Virus record (IMG/VR): IMGVR_UViG_3300006916_000042
Location: 97,859-161,858 of that record
DNA from: a virus
Strand: one strand, 5' to 3'
Length of the DNA stretch: 64,000 nucleotides
A program made the position numbers and the translations under genes. Each line of letters begins with the position of its first letter. The first letter of the stretch is position 1. Under the pieces are notes generated by a model. The model had not been told where the DNA came from. It saw only the letters and a list, made by a program, of their open reading frames with translations, and searched no databases. This document shows positions 17,423 to 26,432 of this stretch, piece by piece.

Positions 17423-18745
17423 ATGTCTGCTGGTATATTCAAATCAATCAACACATTTACGGCTGAACAGTTCAAGGAATCCGTTTCTGAAAGTTCGGGT
17501 AATGTTAGCATGTATATGACATATTCCCAGATCACAGCATGGCCTGATGAAGCAAATCCACCTGCTGCAAATGTGGTTTTTTCAACTGAGGTGAATCATT
17601 GGAACGGTATGATCGGTGGTAAACGTGTAACTGGTGATGATATTGAACACTGTGTCCGTAGATTTGACTGGGAAGCCAACACTACATTCATCAGCTTTGA
17701 TGGTGAAAATCCGGACCTGTATAACAACACCATGTTTTATGTCCTGACATCAGATTACAACGTTTACAAGTGTCTGTCCAACAATAACAACTCAATATCA
17801 ACTGTTGAACCAAGCTCTACCAACCCAAACACGATTACCGGCACAGCCGATGGGTACATCTGGAAATACATGATGACCCTCAACTCCAAGGACAAGTTTC
17901 GATTTCTGAATGATACATACTTCCCTGTGAGCACACTACCATCTGATGATGGTTCAATTCAATGGGATGTTCAGCAGAATGCAGTTGATGGTGCAATCTA
18001 TGACATCCGGATAGATAATGCTGGCAATTACACAAATTCAGATAATATAACATTGGCAATCAGTGGTGATGGTAGTGGTGCCAACGTATATTGTAACGTA
18101 AACACCGTATCAAACACCATCCACACCCTAACTATTGACGATTATGGGACTGGTTATACCAATGCAATTGTCACGATCACAGGTGGTGGTGGAACAGGTG
18201 GTGGAGTATTAAGACCCATCCTGTCACCAAAGAACGGACATGGCTCTAATCCATTGTATGAACTAGGTGGAAAGAACCTGTTTATCAACATGAGAATCAG
18301 AGGAACTGAAAACGGTAAGCTGCCAATTGTCAATGACATAAGACAAATTGGTTTGATTATCAACCCTTTGATACTTTCTTCAAATAACATAATATCAAAC
18401 ACTGCCTTCAAGCAGACAACAGACCTTACACTCACTGGTGTTTCATCAAATTATGAAGCTGATGAGTATGTATATCAGGGTGCATCATTAGATACTGCAA
18501 CATTTTATGGTAGAGTTGTTGAATATGACTCTGCAAACTCAGTTTTGAAACTAAATAGAACACAAGGGTCCATCACAGCAGACACCATTATTGGTGCAAA
18601 CACAAGTGAAACCGGGTTTGTTGTTTCTGAAAGTAACCCAGAACTTGAACGATACACTGGTGAGATGATCTTCATAGATAATGTTGAACTAATCGAAAGA
18701 GACGAAAATCAAACCGAAAATTTTCAGATAATTTTGGGTTTTTAG
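17423..18745 (+). CDS. 8: Baseplate wedge subunit gp8
   Basis: 440 residues, longer than T4 gp8 (334). The first ~180 residues carry the family pattern: VSMYMTYSQITAWPDEANPP, WNGMIGGKRVTGDDIEHCVR, the FYVLTSDYNVYKCLSNN stretch and ADGYIWKYMMTLNSKDKFRF. A Gly-rich beta insert (LAISGDGSGANVYCNV, VTITGGGGTGGG) at ~205-260 matches inserts in gp6 and gp7 and explains the extra length. It ends in TAG, and the following frame (GGA CAT CAA ATG) is the frame of the next gene. Confidence 0.88.
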   Translation: MSAGIFKSINTFTAEQFKESVSESSGNVSMYMTYSQITAWPDEANPPAANVVFSTEVNHWNGMIGGKRVTGDDIEHCVRRFDWEANTTFISFDGENPDLYNNTMFYVLTSDYNVYKCLSNNNNSISTVEPSSTNPNTITGTADGYIWKYMMTLNSKDKFRFLNDTYFPVSTLPSDDGSIQWDVQQNAVDGAIYDIRIDNAGNYTNSDNITLAISGDGSGANVYCNVNTVSNTIHTLTIDDYGTGYTNAIVTITGGGGTGGGVLRPILSPKNGHGSNPLYELGGKNLFINMRIRGTENGKLPIVNDIRQIGLIINPLILSSNNIISNTAFKQTTDLTLTGVSSNYEADEYVYQGASLDTATFYGRVVEYDSANSVLKLNRTQGSITADTIIGANTSETGFVVSESNPELERYTGEMIFIDNVELIERDENQTENFQIILGF

Positions 18746-18754
18746 GGACATCAA

Positions 18755-21700
18755 ATGGCTAGAGCAAACGTAGCAAACACAAAAATCGTAGCAAGTTCAA
18801 CAACAGTTAGACCGTTCTATGATGATTTTGATGAGAGTAAGAATTTTCACAAGATTCTTGCCCAGCCGGGTTATGCTGTTCAGGCCCGTGAAGTAACCCA
18901 ACTCCAGACAATACTCCAGAACCAGATTGAACGTCTGTCTTTGCATCTTTTCGAACAGGGATCATCTGTTGTTGGTGGGGATATGTCTGTATCCGATATC
19001 AAGACTATGAATCTTGCATCTACATATGCCAATACGAACATTGTAGCTGCCAATTTCCTCAACAAGACAATTCGGTATGCAGATGCAAACAACATGGTTA
19101 TTGCTCGTGTTGTCAATACGGCTGAAAGCTCAAACACTGAACCACCATGCTTACAGCTTAGATTCCTGACTGGTGATGAGTTTGTAGCTGGTGATACGAT
19201 CAAGGTTGATTCAGAAGAAATCTATGCCAACGTGGTGCCAACATCCAATGTGTACTCAAATGGGTCCATGGCTTTCATCTATGACTCAATATATTTCTAT
19301 AACGGTTATCACATCAAGGTGCCGAAGCAGTCTATCATTCTGACAAAACACCATGCACAAGCCAACGTAAGAATCGGTCTTGAGTTTGATGATGAAATCG
19401 TAACGGTTGACTCTGATACATCACTCAGAGACCCTGCAATTGAATCATCCAACTACCAAGCACCCGGTGCTGCACGATACAAGGTGGAATTGAACCTATC
19501 CACACGTGACCTCTCATCTGAAGATGATACATCGTTTATCGAAATTGCCAGAATGGAAAATGGTAAGATCAAATCGAAGGTGGTCTATCCGAAATATTCA
19601 GAGATTGAAGAAGTTTTTGCACGAAGAACATATGATGAGTCTGGATCATACACTGTAAATGAGTTTGGAATTCGTCTCGACACGTCAGAAACAGACAGTC
19701 AAAACAACGTGTTAGCTGTAATATCACCCGGTAAGGCATATATTCGTGGATATGAATATGAGACAATTTCTGATAACAGCATTGAAATCCCACGTGCCAG
19801 AACAAAAGCCAATGTAGCTGCATACGATCTGAACCTGAATTATGGTAACTACGTGATCGTAGATGCCCTTGAAGGACTGTTTGATCCAACAACCCAAGAG
19901 CTTGTGGATATTCACAGTGCCCAATATGGTGCTGTTGACTTCTCAAACACATCACAATATGCACTGACAAAAATTGGTACAGCCAGACTCAGAGATATTG
20001 AATTCTTCTCCGGTGACACGGATGTGACTGCACGTAAGCATGAATTTTATATCTTCTCTCCTGAATTCTCAGCAGGTAGCTTTGCCAATGCAAACTCATT
20101 CATAAAGCATTCAAGCTATACAACTGGTGCTAGTTCAAATGCCAATTGTAACATAACCACCCTCAACAAAGACAATGGTTTGGCTAACGGTTCTACACAG
20201 ATCACAGAACCATCACTCCGTAAGCTTATCTTCCCATTCCCTGAGAAGTATGTAGCTGAAGGATCATTGGCACTGCAAGCATACACATTCCGTAAGAAAT
20301 ATTCTGGTGTACAGTTTACAGACGGGGCTTCTGCTGCAATCACAGCCGGAACCGATGAACAATTTATAGGTGCAACATCTTCATCCAACGTAGCATCCAC
20401 AATCACAGACAATTTCCTTGTCATTGTGGAGAACGATCAAGGCTCTGCACGTGCTAACGGTGAACAGATCAAGGTCACAACTTCCGTGGCTGGTGATCCT
20501 GAACAGGTTACATTTGATACAGCCGGTGGTGGTGGTGATACATTCACTGCAACCGTTTTGGCCAAAATGGAAATCGACGGTGCTTCAGCAACTGCACGTG
20601 TAAAGTCATTGGTGAAAGCCAACACACAGACATTTGCATCAGAAGCCACATCAAATACATTTGTCAACACAACAGGCTCAACAACGAACATCTATCTGAC
20701 AACTGGTCAGGTGACAATCGAAAGTCCATCCAGAACACCCGGTACGAGAGAATCGTTGTTCATATCTGATGTTATATCTATCCAGAAAATTTATGATCTT
20801 GCTGGTGCTGCCATTCCAGCCGGTGGGGCAGACCTGACCGGTTATACTGATGTCACAAACAGATTTGAACTGGACCCCGGCCAAAGAGATACACACTATG
20901 ACCATGCATCCATATTCCTGAAACCGGGATTTGCTGCACCGGCTGGCCCACTCATTGTTTGTGCAAGGTACTTCACCTCAACAACAGACAGTGGTTATTT
21001 CTCCGTAGACTCATATCCATCACTGGATACCGATATAACGGAAGAGGGAGTATCCATAGGGACCGGGTATGCCATAATACCCACCTACACCCCAGTCAAT
21101 GGTGAAAAGCTGTTCCTGAGAGACTGTATCGATTTTAGACCAGTCCGGAAAAATGCTGCCAACACATCACCAAACTACACATTCACATCCTCAACCATCA
21201 GGATGCCATCATCTACAACTGATTTCCAAACCGATTATCGGTATTACCTTGGACGTAGAGACCTGATCGTATTGACCGAAAACAAATCTCTAACAAGAAT
21301 TGAAGGTACTCCAGCCAAATTTCCACAGAACCCATTACAGCCAACATCTTCAATGGTGCTTTATTCACTTGGTGTGTCACCATACACAGCTTATCCATCA
21401 AACGTTGCCGTAAAGTATATTGATAACAGACGTTATACGATGAGAGATATTGGTCTAATTGATAAGAGACTGAAAAATGTTGAATACTATGTGTCACTGA
21501 ATACTCTGGAAAAGAATGCTCTTGACATCATTGTAACCGATGTGGATGGCCTAGAGAGAACTAAATATGGTATATTGGCCGACAACTTCAACGGGCACTC
21601 ACTGGGTGCTTCTGACAGGTTCGATTACCAGTGTGCAATGAATTACAAGCAGGGTTGGTTGCAGCCGAAGGCAAACAATTCAGCAATAAGACTGGATGTG

Positions 21701-22048
21701 GATGACTCTTCTGTATCTTCTGTCAAGGTATTTGATGAGAAAATCCTGCTTAACTTCACCGAAGAAGTGATGATAGCACAGAATTCAGCCACAAAGTTCA
21801 CTGCCGTTGCAGAGTTTCTGTTTGCTGATTATGAAGGTGAAGTGATGATGCTCCCAGAATCCGATATCTGGAAGTCAACAAACAATGCACCAACCGTGAT
21901 CAATACAACTTTCGAGAATAATGAAGAATTTAACACTATTGAAGTTGATAGCCAGAGACAAGCTGAAGATGCCATCAATGACATCCTTGGTGGAGATAGC
22001 CAATCAAGGTCAAGAAGTAGAACAACAACCAGAAGAAGAAGAAGATAA
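18755..22048 (+). CDS. Large tail/baseplate structural protein (cyanophage-type, DUF4815-like)
   Basis: 1097 residues. The N-terminal RPFYDDFDESKNFHKILAQP and GYAVQAREVTQLQTILQNQI is the hallmark of a large virion protein found after gp8 in marine T4-like phages, where gp9/gp10 lie in T4. The body is beta-rich with repeated Asn/Thr/Ser-rich loops. A block near 950 (KRLKNVEYYVSLNTLEKNAL) is probably helical. The end is a basic tail (SRSRSRTTTRRRRR). It likely forms a baseplate vertex or fibre attachment; the exact T4 counterpart is uncertain. Confidence 0.7.
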   Translation: MARANVANTKIVASSTTVRPFYDDFDESKNFHKILAQPGYAVQAREVTQLQTILQNQIERLSLHLFEQGSSVVGGDMSVSDIKTMNLASTYANTNIVAANFLNKTIRYADANNMVIARVVNTAESSNTEPPCLQLRFLTGDEFVAGDTIKVDSEEIYANVVPTSNVYSNGSMAFIYDSIYFYNGYHIKVPKQSIILTKHHAQANVRIGLEFDDEIVTVDSDTSLRDPAIESSNYQAPGAARYKVELNLSTRDLSSEDDTSFIEIARMENGKIKSKVVYPKYSEIEEVFARRTYDESGSYTVNEFGIRLDTSETDSQNNVLAVISPGKAYIRGYEYETISDNSIEIPRARTKANVAAYDLNLNYGNYVIVDALEGLFDPTTQELVDIHSAQYGAVDFSNTSQYALTKIGTARLRDIEFFSGDTDVTARKHEFYIFSPEFSAGSFANANSFIKHSSYTTGASSNANCNITTLNKDNGLANGSTQITEPSLRKLIFPFPEKYVAEGSLALQAYTFRKKYSGVQFTDGASAAITAGTDEQFIGATSSSNVASTITDNFLVIVENDQGSARANGEQIKVTTSVAGDPEQVTFDTAGGGGDTFTATVLAKMEIDGASATARVKSLVKANTQTFASEATSNTFVNTTGSTTNIYLTTGQVTIESPSRTPGTRESLFISDVISIQKIYDLAGAAIPAGGADLTGYTDVTNRFELDPGQRDTHYDHASIFLKPGFAAPAGPLIVCARYFTSTTDSGYFSVDSYPSLDTDITEEGVSIGTGYAIIPTYTPVNGEKLFLRDCIDFRPVRKNAANTSPNYTFTSSTIRMPSSTTDFQTDYRYYLGRRDLIVLTENKSLTRIEGTPAKFPQNPLQPTSSMVLYSLGVSPYTAYPSNVAVKYIDNRRYTMRDIGLIDKRLKNVEYYVSLNTLEKNALDIIVTDVDGLERTKYGILADNFNGHSLGASDRFDYQCAMNYKQGWLQPKANNSAIRLDVDDSSVSSVKVFDEKILLNFTEEVMIAQNSATKFTAVAEFLFADYEGEVMMLPESDIWKSTNNAPTVINTTFENNEEFNTIEVDSQRQAEDAINDILGGDSQSRSRSRTTTRRRRR

Positions 22049-25000
22049 TGGTAGATATCGTAAGCCGTGTCGGGGATGTCATTTCGAATGACACCGTATC
22101 ATCCACAAGTCAAGACGGGAACAGAATAACTGTAACCCAAACATCTACTGTTGACCGGGATGGTGGTTCTATATTGACGGATGTGAACTACATTCCTTAC
22201 ATGAGAAGTATACCTGTTGATTTTGCTGGTTACAAACTCAGACCTGTAAGACAAGTCCACTTCTACTTCGATGATAAGAACGTCTCACATTTTATTCAGA
22301 GACCTAATGTTATTGAACTGGATAATCGTGTAGCACTTAAAGACATTCCATCAGGACAACGTGAAAAAGTACAGATAAACTCAGGTAATGCTTCTATATT
22401 TGTTAATGAAACAGCTATTGATTCACAGAACACACGTGTCTATATCAATCATGTAGAGGGTACTGCAAACCCTATTGTTTCCGGTAATGTCGTAACTGGC
22501 CTTACATCAGGATTGATAGGTAATGTTGTTTCATACCTGCACCAGTCCGGTATATCCGGTTCTGGGTCAAATGTTAACAACATTATCCTATCAAATGATG
22601 CCGACAACACCACAGATGATTACTATACAGGTAACGTCATCACCCTCATGTCTGGGGAATCTTCAAACATCGTTGCATATAATGCAGCTTCCAGAATTGC
22701 CAATGTCAGTCCTGCTTTTGGTAGTGTGGTGGCAAATTCTATCTATTCCATAGGTGATACACGGAATAGTTGGTCTTCCAACAACAGACAATCACATTAC
22801 ACCACAGAAAAAGGTCTGGTGTGTGGAACCATGTGGCTTCCTGATCCATCTGCCAATGCAGATTACAAATTCTTCACTGGTGATCGTATGTTCAGAATTT
22901 TGGACAATGGTGCCAACGATCTGAACGATTACACAACAAGAGCCGATTATCGTTTCACGACACATGGTCTTGAAATTGACATGACTCAGATTGTGAACAG
23001 AACCGTTACAACAAATGTGGCCACAACCACTGTCCGGGTTGACCCACCACGGACTTCAAACCCACCACGGACTTCAAACCCATCAAATGGTAATGGTGCT
23101 GCATGTTGTTTCACGGGTGAAACACTTGTTACGATGTCTGATGGAAGCTATAAGAGAATCGATGAAATCAATATTGGTGACAGGGTTCTTGATCCAGCCG
23201 GTGGATATAACTGTGTTCTGGGTGTTGAAATTCCCAAGCTTGGTAACCGTATGTTGTGGGCAATCAACAAAGGGGAGCCATTCGTAACAGATGAACACCC
23301 TATGATGGTAGCCGGTGAGGGTTGGTCATGTTTCAACCCAGATTCATGGGCAAACCAACACATCATTAACGGGGAATCCGTTACACGTGCAATTCGTATT
23401 GGTGATAAACTGGTAACCGAAAATGGTGAAGTTGAGATAACAAGCATTGAAATGTATCCAGATTTGGATTCACTGCTTGTCTATAACCTCATGTTGGACG
23501 GCTCACACACATACTATGCTAACGGATACCTAGCACACAACAAGGGTGGTGATCCAACTGCACAGCAATTCTTCATATCAGCAGATACATATCCTGAAGG
23601 TGTGTTCCTGACAGGGGTTGACCTGTATTTCAAGAACAAGGATGCTATCCTGCCTGTTGAAGTTCAGATCAGACCAATGGTCAACGGTGTTCCATCATCA
23701 TACGAAATCCTTCCAAATGCTACAAGAGTTCTTGAGCCGGAAGATATCAACATATCAGATTCACCAAATGTGGCTAATTCTGATACTGCAACAACATTCA
23801 TCATGCCTTCACCAGTTTATCTGATGCCGGGTAAGGATTATTGCTTTGTTGTGCTCACAGACAGTTTCGACTATGACTTCTTCGTAGCAGAGATGGGTGA
23901 GACCATTCTTGGTTCTAACCGTGTTGTTTCCAGACAGCCATATGTCTATTCAATGTTCAAATCCCAGAATGCACTGACATATACAGCTATCCAGTCTGAA
24001 ACAGTGATGTTCCAGCTTAGAAAGGCTGTGTTTGATAGTTCTGGTTCATTGTCATTCAATGAACAGAAGCTGAATTCATACAACTCACCCGGTGAGTCTA
24101 ACACAGTATTCGATCTGTTCCAAGTACATTCAGACTCTGCTGAATTGCCGGGTACATCTATCACGTATGAATACAAGGCAACATCAAATGCCAATGCAGC
24201 CTTTGATGGTGCATACACACAGTTCCAACCGGACAAAGACACGGAAGTGCCTGTCAGAAAAGTTGTATTCGGACCTGACATTGATACCGTTGGGTATGAG
24301 ATGAAGATGAGTCTTGTAACAGAAAACACAGACATCTCACCTATCGTATGGAAAAACAGACAGAACCTCATCCCTGTTGAAAACATAATCAACAACATGG
24401 GTATTGAGAACACTTCAATTTCCATTGCAGCAGTTGGTAGTGGTTACACAGCAGCTAATACATCACTGGCATTCACAGGACCAACAGGGTCTGGTGCTAA
24501 CGGATACATCACAGCAAGTGGTGGTGAAATCACAGATGTCATCATGGATGCAACAGGTTTGGGTTACTTCGACAACGTAACTTGTGCAATAACATCATCT
24601 GATGGGTCCGGTGGATCAATCCTTGTCAACTCTGAAGAAGGAAAATCTGGTGGGCTTGCACTAGCCAGACAGATTTCCAAGCCAGTATCTTTGGCTGATG
24701 GGTTTGAAGCTGGTGACCTCAGAACACGTATCACAGTGTCTAAACCACCATCATCAAACGTGCAGGTGTACTATAAGGTATTGAATGCTCTTGATGGTGA
24801 CACACTGGATGACAAAAACTGGCTCAAGATGGCTCAGAAGACATCTATCTACAAGACTTCAAAGAATCTTGAAAAGATCGAACTTGAGTTTACACCTAAC
24901 CTGACCTCAAACAATATCGTGTACACATCCGGAAGTGCTACATACGACACATTCAACCAATATCAGATCAAGATTGTGTTGTCATCATCCGGAACAGGCC

Positions 25001-25062
25001 CACGTGACCTGCCGTATGTGCATGATGCTATAACCACAGCTTATCCGGCAGATGAGTTCTAA
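22048..25062 (+). CDS. Large tail structural protein interrupted by a Hint/intein-like domain
   Basis: 1004 residues. Residues ~354-498 form a mini-Hint domain: Cys354 starts CFTGETLVTMSDGSYKRIDE, motif B is FVTDEHP, and the end is HTYYANGYLAHN followed by Lys499. It sits between a duplicated PPRTSN linker and DPTAQQFFISADTYPEGVFL, a motif usually continuous in homologues. No endonuclease domain is present. Because +1 is Lys instead of Cys, Ser or Thr, protein splicing is doubtful; bacterial-intein-like cleavage is likelier. The outer parts are baseplate/fibre-like. The start overlaps the previous stop. Confidence 0.75.
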   Translation: MVDIVSRVGDVISNDTVSSTSQDGNRITVTQTSTVDRDGGSILTDVNYIPYMRSIPVDFAGYKLRPVRQVHFYFDDKNVSHFIQRPNVIELDNRVALKDIPSGQREKVQINSGNASIFVNETAIDSQNTRVYINHVEGTANPIVSGNVVTGLTSGLIGNVVSYLHQSGISGSGSNVNNIILSNDADNTTDDYYTGNVITLMSGESSNIVAYNAASRIANVSPAFGSVVANSIYSIGDTRNSWSSNNRQSHYTTEKGLVCGTMWLPDPSANADYKFFTGDRMFRILDNGANDLNDYTTRADYRFTTHGLEIDMTQIVNRTVTTNVATTTVRVDPPRTSNPPRTSNPSNGNGAACCFTGETLVTMSDGSYKRIDEINIGDRVLDPAGGYNCVLGVEIPKLGNRMLWAINKGEPFVTDEHPMMVAGEGWSCFNPDSWANQHIINGESVTRAIRIGDKLVTENGEVEITSIEMYPDLDSLLVYNLMLDGSHTYYANGYLAHNKGGDPTAQQFFISADTYPEGVFLTGVDLYFKNKDAILPVEVQIRPMVNGVPSSYEILPNATRVLEPEDINISDSPNVANSDTATTFIMPSPVYLMPGKDYCFVVLTDSFDYDFFVAEMGETILGSNRVVSRQPYVYSMFKSQNALTYTAIQSETVMFQLRKAVFDSSGSLSFNEQKLNSYNSPGESNTVFDLFQVHSDSAELPGTSITYEYKATSNANAAFDGAYTQFQPDKDTEVPVRKVVFGPDIDTVGYEMKMSLVTENTDISPIVWKNRQNLIPVENIINNMGIENTSISIAAVGSGYTAANTSLAFTGPTGSGANGYITASGGEITDVIMDATGLGYFDNVTCAITSSDGSGGSILVNSEEGKSGGLALARQISKPVSLADGFEAGDLRTRITVSKPPSSNVQVYYKVLNALDGDTLDDKNWLKMAQKTSIYKTSKNLEKIELEFTPNLTSNNIVYTSGSATYDTFNQYQIKIVLSSSGTGPRDLPYVHDAITTAYPADEF
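23043..23080 (+). repeat. Direct repeat encoding the PPRTSN linker
   Basis: An 18-base unit, CCACCACGGACTTCAAAC, is repeated back to back just before the Hint coding region and encodes PPRTSN twice. It looks like a flexible linker at the domain insertion point. Confidence 0.7.
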
Positions 25063-25280
25063 TGGCTATACATCATAAAATAAAAGACCATAGAGGGCTT
25101 GTCAAAGACAAACGGTCTGGTGCTGTCCTAAATACTAACAGAGCAGAGGCTGAAGAATATAGGGCCAAGAAAGCTGCAATATCTGCAAACAGAAGAACCA
25201 TAAACACAGAAGAAAGACTGGACAAGCTAGAACAGGACCTTTCTGAAATCAAAAATCTACTGATCAAGGCATTGAAGTAA
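25062..25280 (+). CDS. Small coiled-coil protein following tail genes
   Basis: 72 residues, highly charged. The C-terminal half (NTEERLDKLEQDLSEIKNLL) has a clear heptad pattern predicting a coiled coil; the N-terminal half is basic. Comparable short coiled-coil proteins follow large structural genes in cyanophages. Function unknown; possibly a fibre-base linker or assembly factor. Begins by TAATG overlap and is followed after one base by the next gene. Confidence 0.6.
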   Translation: MAIHHKIKDHRGLVKDKRSGAVLNTNRAEAEEYRAKKAAISANRRTINTEERLDKLEQDLSEIKNLLIKALK

Positions 25281-25281
25281 A

Positions 25282-26073
25282 ATGGCATTAGGTAACATAG
25301 CAGTAAGCACAAATAGCTTCTACGAATGGATTGTGAGAACAAACCAGTTGGTTGTTATTGCCAATCTTCTAACAGAGGGGCAGGCCAATTCAACAGGCAC
25401 ACTATCCCTTACCAATGCCGGTGGAGTGAACGGTGGTGTAACACTGAACGTGGCTTCCGGATTGATTAAGGGTGATGCTGGTCTTGTAACAAACGTCCGT
25501 TCATCATCCTTGACCGTAAACTCGTTCTCACTGATATCCAACACCACAGGTATTGTTGTGTCGGGTGGGGCCGGGGCTGTTCTGGGTAGTACAATATATC
25601 TTGAAGTGGGTGCTCTATCAGAGAGTGTCACAGACACATCCAACACAAACATAGCATCTGCACTGAGTGTTTCACAGACATACACCCATGCCAATTCAGC
25701 ATATGCAGCAGCTAATGCAGCCGTTACAGACTATTCACCAGCCTTTAATCAGGCCAACACTGCCTTGGCCAATGCAGATAATGCACAGGTCACAGCAGAT
25801 GGCTCGTTTGCAAAAGCCAACCTTGCAGCAACATTTGCAAACGATGCATCCACACTGTCAACTGGAACAGTTCCACCGGCACGGGTTGTTGGTCAATACA
25901 CTAGCATTAATGCCGTAGGGGTAATTGACCAGACACTGAACGTGGCAAACACAGTCAAGACTACAGTAGGGTATCAATTCCCTAACGGAAACACAATCAC
26001 AAACTGGACCGTATCGACTGCCGACCCATCAGGTGGGTCTGAAGGTGACGTATGGCTCAAAATAACTGCATAA
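25282..26073 (+). CDS. Tail fibre-like protein
   Basis: 263 residues. The N-terminal ~120 residues form a conserved attachment-type domain (GNIAVSTNSFYEWIVRTNQL). A middle section with AYAAANAAVTD and AFNQANTALANADNAQV repeats matches the shaft repeats of the 10085 gene. The C-terminus (TVGYQFPNGNTITNWTVS, GGSEGDVWLKITA) is a compact Trp/Gly-rich tip. It is likely a short fibre or adaptor; the partner is the following pair of genes. Confidence 0.65.
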   Translation: MALGNIAVSTNSFYEWIVRTNQLVVIANLLTEGQANSTGTLSLTNAGGVNGGVTLNVASGLIKGDAGLVTNVRSSSLTVNSFSLISNTTGIVVSGGAGAVLGSTIYLEVGALSESVTDTSNTNIASALSVSQTYTHANSAYAAANAAVTDYSPAFNQANTALANADNAQVTADGSFAKANLAATFANDASTLSTGTVPPARVVGQYTSINAVGVIDQTLNVANTVKTTVGYQFPNGNTITNWTVSTADPSGGSEGDVWLKITA

Positions 26074-26084
26074 GGTAATACATA

Positions 26085-26432
26085 ATGGCAACAATAACAG
26101 ATGTACTCCAATTCTATTATGCTGATCAAACGTGGAGAATCACGGCTGATCAATATGAAACACTTGATTGGGCAGCAGATAATCCAAAAAAGAAACCCTC
26201 ACTGAAAACTCTTGAGAATCGGCTTGATGAAGCAGAAGCCAAGAAACAGATGGATGAAATCAGAAGAAACCGTAATAGGCTTTTGAGAGAATCTGACTGG
26301 ACACAATTGAAGGACATCCCTGAAAAGATATCAAAACCGTGGGCTGATTATAGAAAGAAGCTTAGAGACATTCCGGAATTCTTTGATGATCCGGATTTTG
26401 TGGTATTCCCTGATAAACCAGAAGTTGAATAA
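26085..26432 (+). CDS. Tail fibre assembly chaperone-like protein
   Basis: 115 residues. The core RRNRNRLLRESDWTQLKDIP with WADYRKKLRDIPEF matches the phage tail assembly chaperone pattern (R..LL..sDWTql....WA.YR..LRDip) seen next to fibre genes across Caudoviricetes. It overlaps the start of the large fibre gene by one base (TAATG), which supports a matched chaperone-fibre pair. Confidence 0.75.
   Translation: MATITDVLQFYYADQTWRITADQYETLDWAADNPKKKPSLKTLENRLDEAEAKKQMDEIRRNRNRLLRESDWTQLKDIPEKISKPWADYRKKLRDIPEFFDDPDFVVFPDKPEVE

Noticed and set aside
23101-23550. Homing-endonuclease-containing intein
   Set aside because: Only ~145 residues lie between the Hint ends, with no LAGLIDADG or HNH motif.
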